Shown here: positions 30,413 to 35,623 of the stretch, one piece after another
How the letters are laid out: the number at the start of each line of letters is the position of its first letter
How positions within the stretch are numbered: position 1 is the first letter of the stretch
Assembly (NCBI GenBank): GCA_027489295.1
Contig: JAIYAA010000267.1
Span: 1 to 35,623, forward strand
Source: Sphingomonadales bacterium
Lineage (GTDB): Bacteria; Pseudomonadota; Alphaproteobacteria; Sphingomonadales; Sphingomonadaceae
Direction: 5' to 3'
Length of the DNA stretch: 35,623 bases
Notes under the pieces: model-generated
Told to the model about the DNA's origin: nothing
What the model saw: only the letters and a program-made list of their open reading frames with translations
Databases searched by the model: none
Program-made: the position numbers and the translations under genes

Positions 30413-30855
30413 ACTGCGCCCTGCACTTCCTCAGCGAGGACCTCCACGAGCAGCCGATCTTTCCGGTGGAGGCGCCGGACGGTCGCCGCGACATGACGGA
30501 GATTGCGCGCCAGGTCAGCCTATTCCGCGACATGCACATGCTCGCGCCCGAGGTGCTGGGCTTCGCGATCCCGAACGCGGGCAAGCGCAACCCTGTGCAG
30601 GCGCGTAAAGAGGGCATCCTGGCCGGCGTGTTCGACACCGAATGGCGGTGGAACCACGGCAGCGCGTTCATTGAGCTCAAGGGCTACGACGCGCGCGGCC
30701 GGGCCGGCAAGCTCTCGCCGGCTCAGATCGCGTTTGGGAACAAGCTCCACCGCATGGGGCACCGTGTCGGGTGCTTCTTCACGCCCGCGCTCGCGATCCA
30801 GTTCCTGCGTGACGCCGGGGCCCCGTTTCTCAGCATCCGGGAGGGCCGGCTGTGA
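30409..30855 (+). CDS. VRR-NUC domain nuclease
   Basis: A 148-aa VRR-NUC (PD-(D/E)XK-type) nuclease. The visible core is LGFAIPNAGKRNPVQARKEG, ILAGVFDTEW with the first acid, AFIELKGYDARGRAGKLSPA with the E-L-K metal-binding pair, and NKLHRMGHRVGCFF. Phage stand-alone VRR-NUC proteins are structure-specific nucleases acting on replication or recombination intermediates (Holliday junction-type). The catalytic Asp, Glu and Lys are present. The ATG at 30409 overlaps the upstream stop and the stop overlaps a GTG start. Confidence 0.88.
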   Translation: MNCALHFLSEDLHEQPIFPVEAPDGRRDMTEIARQVSLFRDMHMLAPEVLGFAIPNAGKRNPVQARKEGILAGVFDTEWRWNHGSAFIELKGYDARGRAGKLSPAQIAFGNKLHRMGHRVGCFFTPALAIQFLRDAGAPFLSIREGRL

Positions 30856-31040
30856 GCGACGCGCGACCCATCGGCGACATCACCCGCGACATCACCCGCG
30901 GCATCTGGCTCAGCAGCATCGACACCTGCCCCGACCTGGCCGCGCGCCGTCGGCGGATCGAGGCTGCGCGCTTCAAGGGCATCCTGTCGCCTGCCGAGGC
31001 GGCGGAGAAGCTGGCTATTGCGGAGGCTATGGCGGCATGA
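30852..31040 (+). CDS. Small hypothetical phage protein (62 aa, GTG start)
   Basis: A 62-aa protein with two repeats of DITRD/DITRG at the N-terminus (GDITRDITRGIWLSS) and a helical remainder (AARRRRIEAARFKGILSPAE). It starts at a GTG overlapping the nuclease stop (GTGA) and ends overlapping the next ATG (ATGA). No family is recognised. Overlaps on both sides favour a real gene. Confidence 0.6.
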   Translation: MSDARPIGDITRDITRGIWLSSIDTCPDLAARRRRIEAARFKGILSPAEAAEKLAIAEAMAA

Positions 31041-31387
31041 ATGCGGTCACTCCGATCCAGGCCGAGCAGATCGCCGACGAGATCAGCGAGGCGGAGCGCG
31101 CCTATCGCCTGTCCATCCGCATCCACATCCCGCACGAGAGCGAGGTCGGGCTGTCCTGTCGCGCGCACATCGCAATGATCCGCGACCGCGCCAGCGCCGG
31201 CATGCGCGACTGCAGCGCCGCAACCGCGCCGATCCTCAACGAGATTTCCCGGCTCGCTCAGAGCTGGATCTATGCGCCGGCCGCGATTGCGGACCTGTGG
31301 CGCATCCGTAGCGCCCTCGAGGGCTTGATGATGGCCGCTCGCACCGCCGAGCGCGTGGAGAGGCGCAAAGCCCATGGAGGGGGATGA
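31037..31387 (+). CDS. Hypothetical helical phage protein (116 aa)
   Basis: A 116-aa protein, MNAVTPIQAEQIADEISEAE, then SIRIHIPHESEVGLSCRAHI and LMMAARTAERVERRKAHGG, mostly helical and charged. No motif is recognised. It lies just before the helicase gene, whose ribosome site (GGAGGGGG) is in its last codons. Its ATG overlaps the upstream stop. Confidence 0.65.
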   Translation: MNAVTPIQAEQIADEISEAERAYRLSIRIHIPHESEVGLSCRAHIAMIRDRASAGMRDCSAATAPILNEISRLAQSWIYAPAAIADLWRIRSALEGLMMAARTAERVERRKAHGGG

Positions 31388-31388
31388 T

Positions 31389-32933
31389 ATGGAGCCGCTG
31401 AACGGCATGGGACCCCTGGACGATCCGGAAGGCCTGAACGACTATTTCGACAGCATCCCCAAGGAGGACGAGAGCAATGTGTTCTCCTTCCCGCCGCGCC
31501 AGCATCGAAAAGAGCATGTTGTTTCGGCAACTGACGATGATGCCGAAGACGCGCCCCTACCCGGCGTCGCAGACCCGGCAGAATGGACCGGCAAGAACGC
31601 CCCCGCCCGCAGCTTCCTGATCCCAGGCTGGCTCGTCCGCGGGCACGCCGGCTTGCTCAGCGGAATGGAGGGCGTCGGCAAGTCGCTGATCGCCCAGCAG
31701 CTGGCGACTTGCATCGCTCTCGGCCGCGATTTCCTTGGCCTGCAGGTAGAACAGGAGCGCTCGGTCTACATCACCTGCGAAGACAGCATCGACGAGCTCT
31801 GGCGGCGCCAAGAATCGATCAATAAGTCGATGGGCGTCACCATGGCGGACCTCGGCGGTAAGCTGAAACTGGTGTCGATCGTCGGCGAGCTGGGCAATGA
31901 GCTCGGCACGTTCAGCGCGGACGGCAAGCTGGCGCCGAGCGTTCGCTATCGGCAGATCGCCAAGGTGTGCCTCGATTTCAGCGCCGGCTTCCTGGTGCTC
32001 GACAATGCCGCGCATATGTTCGCCGGAAACGAGAACGCCCGCCACGACGTCGCCGCCTTCCTCGGCCTGGTAGAGCGCCTGTCACAGCAGATGAACGGCG
32101 CTGCGCTCCTGCTCGCCCACCCGAACAAGCAGCTGTCGCAGGGCAACAAGCAGGGCAACGAATACAGCGGCTCGACCGGCTGGAGCGCCCATGTCCGCAA
32201 CCGCCTGTTCATCGACTATCGCGAGGATCCGCAGGACGGAACGCCCGTCGACGACGATGATCGCGTGCTGCGGAAGTCCAAGGCCAATTACGGCAAGCGC
32301 GGCGAGGAAGTCTATTTCCGCTGGCACGATTGGGCCTTTGTGCGACCCGACGACATGGATGCGGGAAATGCGCGGGAGATCGAAGCGAATGCCCGCGCGA
32401 ACCACGAAAACGAGGCATTCCTGCGCTGCCTGCGCGAGCGGACGAAGCAGCAGCGTGCGGTGTCGGAACGCCTTTCCAAGAGCTACGCGCCCAACGTTTT
32501 CGCTGGCATGCCCGAGGCTCGCGGCGTCGGCAAGAAGGCCATGGAGCAAGCCATGGACCGCCTGTTTCGCTTGGGCGCAATCGAGCGCGCAGAGGTGTGG
32601 CGGGGTGCTGATCGGAAGCCCGTTTTCGGCCTGCGGGAATGCGCGGGATATGCCGCAGAACCTGCGGGAAATGTTGCGGGAAATGTGCAGAAAATGGGGT
32701 GCGGGGAACCGCAGGAAATGTGCGGGGAACCGCGCGGAAAATGGGGGTCAACACACACCCCTAGTACTACGTACATAGGGGAGCCCTCGGGGCGCTCCCC
32801 CACGAACGGTACTGCGGCTTCCGCGGATGGGTCGGAAGCATGGCGCAGCAACCCGTTGTTCAATTCGGATGCGAGTGGCGCGGCAGGACCGCTGCCATGG
32901 GCTGACGAAAGCATTCCTGATGACATCGCATGA
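31389..32933 (+). CDS. RepA-like replicative helicase / RecA-fold ATPase
   Basis: A 514-aa ATPase of the AAA_25/RepA (RSF1010-type hexameric helicase) group. Walker A is LLSGMEGVGKSLIAQQLA near residue 93, and a second ATPase motif is VYITCEDSIDELWRRQ (about 125). Walker B is FLVLDNAAHMFAGNE (about 205), and a sensor-like LLLAHPNKQ comes near 240 with GSTGWSAHVRNRLFIDY after it. It probably unwinds phage DNA at the origin. The C-terminal ~100 residues are low complexity because the DNA there is iteron-like (32631-32744). The ATG at 31389 follows GGAGGGGG by six bases; an in-frame ATG at 31374 lacks such a site. No separate primase is visible nearby. Confidence 0.88.
   Translation: MEPLNGMGPLDDPEGLNDYFDSIPKEDESNVFSFPPRQHRKEHVVSATDDDAEDAPLPGVADPAEWTGKNAPARSFLIPGWLVRGHAGLLSGMEGVGKSLIAQQLATCIALGRDFLGLQVEQERSVYITCEDSIDELWRRQESINKSMGVTMADLGGKLKLVSIVGELGNELGTFSADGKLAPSVRYRQIAKVCLDFSAGFLVLDNAAHMFAGNENARHDVAAFLGLVERLSQQMNGAALLLAHPNKQLSQGNKQGNEYSGSTGWSAHVRNRLFIDYREDPQDGTPVDDDDRVLRKSKANYGKRGEEVYFRWHDWAFVRPDDMDAGNAREIEANARANHENEAFLRCLRERTKQQRAVSERLSKSYAPNVFAGMPEARGVGKKAMEQAMDRLFRLGAIERAEVWRGADRKPVFGLRECAGYAAEPAGNVAGNVQKMGCGEPQEMCGEPRGKWGSTHTPSTTYIGEPSGRSPTNGTAASADGSEAWRSNPLFNSDASGAAGPLPWADESIPDDIA
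32631..32744 (+). repeat. Iteron-like repeats inside the helicase gene, possible replication origin
   Basis: TGCGGGAAATGT occurs twice in perfect tandem (32663-32674, 32675-32686). Variants surround it: CTGCGGGAATG (32631-32641), CGCGGGATATG (32642-32652), GCAGAAAATGG (32687-32697), TGCGGGGAACCG twice at 21-base spacing (32700-32711, 32721-32732), CGCAGGAAATG (32710-32720) and CGCGGAAAATGG (32733-32744). Such phased repeats within a replication gene recall lambda-like origins. The origin function is inference. Confidence 0.6.
32758..32801. repeat. Inverted repeats just downstream of the iterons
   Basis: CCCCTA (32758-32763) and TAGGGG (32776-32781) face each other around a centre containing GTAC twice, a relatively AT-rich patch. 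Immediately after, GGGGAGC (32778-32784) pairs with GCTCCCC (32794-32800). Both lie inside the helicase gene's coding end. They may form the unwinding element or a secondary structure at the origin. Confidence 0.4.
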
Positions 32934-32952
32934 CCACCCGAGGAGCCCGAGC

Positions 32953-33414
32953 ATGACGACGATGCTATCCCCCCTGCCCCAGGCCGTCGCCCATCCGGCG
33001 ATCGAGGAACCGTGGGAGCACATGATTTACTGGGCGCACGTCCGGAGCGCGGATGCCGGGCTGCCGGCGCTGCTGAAGGCCGACATCGTGGCGCTTCTGG
33101 ATTGCGCGGACAGCACGGTTACCGACGTTGAGCAGCGAATGGAGGCCAAGGGCTGGATCAGCATCGCTCGATTCCACCGCGGGAGGCGAGTGACCATCAC
33201 AGCGACCGGCAAGTCCACGGCGGCACCGAAGTGCATTCGGAAACACTGGCGGGCGCGGCCTGAGCATCAGACGGACCCGTTCCAGCTGCTCCGGCTGCGG
33301 TCGCCGGATCGCGCGGAGGCTGTGCTTGCCGCGGCGAAGAGGGAGCAGAGGAGCCCTGCGGCGATGATGATGGATATGATCGTTGAGGCTCTGGATGCGC
33401 GGAGGGTGGGATGA
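32953..33414 (+). CDS. Winged-helix (MarR-like) regulatory protein (153 aa)
   Basis: A 153-aa protein with a winged-helix fold signature: HMIYWAHVRSADAGLPALLK, ADIVALLDCADSTVTDVEQR, MEAKGWISIARFHRGRRVTI at residues 20-80, and a helical C-terminus (AAMMMDMIVEALDARRV). It could be the late-gene regulator or a replication partner. The ATG at 32953 is preferred because GGAG lies seven bases before it. An in-frame ATG at 32920 overlaps the helicase end with no ribosome site. The stop overlaps the terminase start. Confidence 0.72.
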   Translation: MTTMLSPLPQAVAHPAIEEPWEHMIYWAHVRSADAGLPALLKADIVALLDCADSTVTDVEQRMEAKGWISIARFHRGRRVTITATGKSTAAPKCIRKHWRARPEHQTDPFQLLRLRSPDRAEAVLAAAKREQRSPAAMMMDMIVEALDARRVG

Positions 33415-33866
33415 CGGCATACCCCCAGGATCGCCGGGAATGGGCCGTACAGCGCGTTGTCGAGGGTTTGCGGAAGGGAACCCCGCTGACGGTCATCTGC
33501 AGCGCTGACGGCATGCCCTGCGACGATACGGTCAGGGCTTGGGCAGCTGCCGACGAAGAGATCGGTCGGGCCATCGCGCGCGCGCGCGAGGCTGGGTTCG
33601 ACGCCATCGCCATGGACGCGCTCGCCATCGCCGACGAGGTGACCGACAAGGACACGATCCCGACGGCGCACGGCGAGATCCCGAACAAGGAATGGATCAT
33701 GCGCTCGAAGCTGCGCGTGGACACCCGGCTGAAGTTGCTGAGCAAGTGGGACCCGAAGCGGTACGGCGAAGCGACCATGCTGAAGCACGCCGACGCCGAC
33801 GGAAACACGCTGGACCTCGCCGCGGCGATCATGGCCGGGAATGCGAGGCTTTCCACCGGTGAGTGA
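33411..33866 (+). CDS. terS: Phage terminase small subunit
   Basis: A 151-aa protein that recognises the phage DNA packaging site. It has an HTH at the N-terminus (EWAVQRVVEGLRKGTPLTVI, then CDDTVRAWAAADEEIGRAIA) with the typical PCDDTVRAWAAADEEIG pattern, followed by a helical middle (GFDAIAMDALAIADEVTDKD) and NKEWIMRSKLRVDTRLKLLS plus KWDPKRYGEATM, the common C-terminal block of this TerS family. It precedes the large subunit with overlap of the two genes by 26 bases, a usual pairing. The ATG at 33411 overlaps the upstream stop. Confidence 0.92.
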   Translation: MTAYPQDRREWAVQRVVEGLRKGTPLTVICSADGMPCDDTVRAWAAADEEIGRAIARAREAGFDAIAMDALAIADEVTDKDTIPTAHGEIPNKEWIMRSKLRVDTRLKLLSKWDPKRYGEATMLKHADADGNTLDLAAAIMAGNARLSTGE

Positions 33867-35349
33867 AGACCCCCGCATCCAGCTGGCTACGCGCATCGGC
33901 GAGTTCCGCTATTCGCCGCTGAAGCACACGCTGTTCGCCTATCCGTGGGAGAGCGAGCATCTGCCGGAGAACGGTCCGCGCACCTGGCAGCGCGAGGTGT
34001 TCCAGCAGATCGGCGAGCATCTGGAGAGCCCCGCCACCCGGCACCAGCCCTGTCGTATCGCGGTTGCGTCGGGCCACGGCATCGGCAAGTCCGCGGCGAT
34101 CAGCATGGTCCACAAATGGGCGCTGGATACCTGCGTCGACACCCGCTGCGTGATTACCGCGAACACCGAAGGCCAGTTGCTCACCAAGACGAGCCCGGAG
34201 CTCGCGAAATGGAACCGGCTGGCGATCACCCGCGACTGGTTCCGCGCGAACGCCACCAGCTTCGTGTCGACGATCGCGGGGCACGACAAGGCGTGGCGCT
34301 CTGACCTCGTGACCTGGAGCGACAGCAACACCGAAGCGTTCGCCGGCCTGCACAACATGGGCCGCCGCATCGTGCTGATCTTCGACGAGGCGTCGGGCAT
34401 CTCGCGCAAGGTCTGGGAGGTCGCGCTCGGCGCGCTGACCGACGAGGGTACGGAAATCCTGTGGCTGGCGTTCGGCAACCCGACGCAGAACACGGGCTCG
34501 TTCCGTGAGTGCTTCAGCCGGTCGCGCGACCTGTGGCGGACGAAACAGATCGACAGCCGCACCGTCGAGGGCACGAACAAGACCTATCTCGACGAGCTGG
34601 TGCGGACCTACGGCGAGGACAGCGACATTGCGCGCATCCGTGTCCGCGGGCAGTTCCCGTCCGCGTCGTCGATGCAGTTCATCGCGTCCGAGGTGGTGGA
34701 AGCCGCCCGCGCCCGCGATTGCGCCACGCTGGGCAGTGATCCCGTCATCTTCGGCCTCGACTGCGCGCGGTTCGGCGACGATCACTCGACGCTCGCCATC
34801 CGCTGCGGCCGCGATGCGAAGTCCCGGCCCTGGAAGCGCTGGTTCCACCAGGACACGATGCAGGTGGCCGGCGACGTGGCGCTGCAGGCCGACATCTGGA
34901 AGCCGGACGCGATCTTCGTCGATGCCGGCGCGATGGGTGCCGGTGTGATCGATCGCCTCCGCCAGCTGGGTGTGCCGAACGTCTTCGAGGTCCATTTCGG
35001 CGGCAAGGGGCGCGAGGCCGAATGGGCAGCAGGCGTCCGCATCCGCACAAAGAACAAGCGCGCCGAGATGTGGGCCAGCATGCGGGCATGGCTCGAAGGC
35101 GGTGCGATCCCCGACGAGCAGGCGCTGCAGGACGACCTGACCGGCGTCGAGTATGGGTACAACGCCGAGCAGGCGATCGAGCTGGAGAAGAAGGAGCACA
35201 TGAAGGCGCGTGGGCTGTCCTCGCCTGATGACGCCGATGCGCTGGCCTGCACCTTCGCAGAGCCGGTCGCGCCGCGGTCGGTGCCGGGGTATCTGGATCC
35301 GGCGAATTATGGGCGAGGCCCGACCTACGACCGCTACAGCGAGGTCTAG
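33841..35349 (+). CDS. terL: Phage terminase large subunit (ATPase and nuclease)
   Basis: A 502-aa packaging motor. The ATPase part has Walker A VASGHGIGKSAAISMV (about 75), a coupling region GLHNMGRRIVLIFDEASGIS with Walker B (about 175) and the motif ILWLAFGNPTQNTGSF (about 205). The C-terminal RNase H-like nuclease has VIFGLDCARFGDDHSTLAIR (about 305), AIFVDAGAMGAGVIDRL (about 360) and a final SPDDADALACTF (about 460) with the last metal-binding acid. All catalytic positions look intact. Two starts are possible, the ATG at 33841 and an in-frame GTG at 33859; neither has a perfect ribosome site, and I list the ATG. The preceding gene overlaps it in another frame. Confidence 0.95.
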   Translation: MRGFPPVSEDPRIQLATRIGEFRYSPLKHTLFAYPWESEHLPENGPRTWQREVFQQIGEHLESPATRHQPCRIAVASGHGIGKSAAISMVHKWALDTCVDTRCVITANTEGQLLTKTSPELAKWNRLAITRDWFRANATSFVSTIAGHDKAWRSDLVTWSDSNTEAFAGLHNMGRRIVLIFDEASGISRKVWEVALGALTDEGTEILWLAFGNPTQNTGSFRECFSRSRDLWRTKQIDSRTVEGTNKTYLDELVRTYGEDSDIARIRVRGQFPSASSMQFIASEVVEAARARDCATLGSDPVIFGLDCARFGDDHSTLAIRCGRDAKSRPWKRWFHQDTMQVAGDVALQADIWKPDAIFVDAGAMGAGVIDRLRQLGVPNVFEVHFGGKGREAEWAAGVRIRTKNKRAEMWASMRAWLEGGAIPDEQALQDDLTGVEYGYNAEQAIELEKKEHMKARGLSSPDDADALACTFAEPVAPRSVPGYLDPANYGRGPTYDRYSEV

Positions 35350-35393
35350 CCCGCTCGATTCAAGCCCCGCCCCCGCCGCTCTATCCCGGCGCC

Positions 35394-35609
35394 ATGGCTT
35401 CCGTCGTCTCCATCTGCAACGAAGCGCTGGCGGAGATCAGCGCGGACGCGATTGAATCGCTGGACGAGCGCAGCGTCTCTGCTGTCGAGTGCTCCCGCGC
35501 CTTCGACAATGTGCTGTCCGACGTCCTTGCCCGGCACGACTGGGAGTTCAACCGGACGCGCGTCGCCGGGCCGCCGCCACCCAACGGCCGCACGCCGGAC
35601 GGGGCCTAG
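35394..35609 (+). pseudogene. Head-tail connector-type protein, interrupted by in-frame TAG (or frame-shifted)
   Basis: A reading frame that starts MASVVSICNEALAEISADAI and continues ESLDERSVSAVECSRAFDNV, LSDVLARHDWEFNRTRV. This is the usual opening of phage head-to-tail adaptor proteins (gp6-like helical proteins, normally nearer 150-220 aa), ending in the family's W-x-F. A TAG at 35607-35609 cuts it at 71 residues, but the same frame continues after it as GYSVP, which resembles the family's next block (GYsy..LP). It is either a mutated gene, a sequencing error, or readthrough; the window ends 14 bases later. The start ATG is not far from a weak GC-rich leader, so it is not certain. Confidence 0.55.
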
Positions 35610-35623
35610 GGCTATTCTGTTCC

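Larger units (their letters stand above)
15880..35623. mobile_element. Temperate-phage prophage, left end to terminase/connector (right end outside window)
   Basis: The region starts at tRNA-Thr and contains an integrase, excisionase-like protein, recombination genes, a divergent repressor/Cro immunity region, replication genes and both terminase subunits in the order expected of a lambda-like prophage. Genes are tightly overlapped in a leftward and a rightward arm. Capsid, tail and lysis genes and attR must lie beyond 35623. The only clear damage seen is the amber codon in the last gene. Confidence 0.95.

Noticed and set aside
4373..35596. A 16-base identity (CCAACGGCCGCACGCC) near the end of the GH92 gene (4373-4388) and in the last phage gene (35581-35596)
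   Set aside because: One match of this length in GC-rich DNA is plausible by chance, and the surroundings are unrelated. It is not an attachment repeat, since the host side copy is far from the tRNA.

Overview
The window comes from a GC-rich Alphaproteobacterium, most likely a Sphingomonas-type member of the Sphingomonadaceae. The evidence is the codon use, TonB-dependent receptors of the sphingomonad kind, and prophage proteins that resemble those known from sphingomonads. It joins two unrelated blocks at a tRNA gene.

Left block (1-15652): a carbohydrate-utilisation locus that reads as an N-glycan (glycoprotein glycan) dismantling pathway. A GH3 enzyme (3' end only), a GH125 exo-alpha-1,6-mannosidase, a GH92 alpha-mannosidase, an unassigned TIM-barrel-type putative glycosidase and a GH29 fucosidase are stop/start overlapped in one + strand operon that ends at a strong hairpin. 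A second unit follows: a glycosylasparaginase, which cuts GlcNAc from Asn, and a TonB-dependent receptor, closed by a terminator. A second TonB-dependent receptor has its own terminator. Most of the enzymes carry twin-arginine-like signals, so the model is uptake of glycopeptides through the outer membrane and stepwise trimming in the periplasm. The GH3-GH125-GH92 set resembles the nix cluster of Xanthomonas campestris, which acts on plant N-glycans. The GH3 may therefore be a beta-xylosidase, although glucosidase-type annotations are also possible.

Junction (15806-15881): an intact tRNA-Thr(UGU) is followed at once by a tyrosine integrase on the minus strand, so this is the left attachment site of a prophage. 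The prophage runs to the window end and its right end is not seen.

Right block (about 15880-35623): a lambda-like temperate phage genome. The leftward operon (25458 down to 15895) carries an HNH nuclease, a second HNH protein, a coiled-coil protein, a PD-(D/E)XK exonuclease-like protein, a RecT-like annealing protein, many small genes, a Lar-like zinc protein, an excisionase-like HTH protein and the integrase. The immunity region (25460-27150) has a CI/LexA-like repressor followed on the same strand by a low-GC secreted protein and a HIRAN-domain protein, facing a Cro-like gene. The same 17-nt palindrome lies in the leftward promoter and in the cI-cro gap and is the likely repressor operator. 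The rightward operon holds Cro, a second HNH nuclease related to the first, HTH and zinc proteins, a stand-alone DnaA DNA-binding domain, an XF1762-like protein, a VRR-NUC nuclease, a RepA-like helicase with iteron-like repeats inside its gene, both terminase subunits and the start of a head-tail connector gene interrupted by an amber codon. Nearly all prophage genes overlap by 4-35 nt, so each arm is probably one long transcript. No stretch longer than 300 bases lacks a gene.
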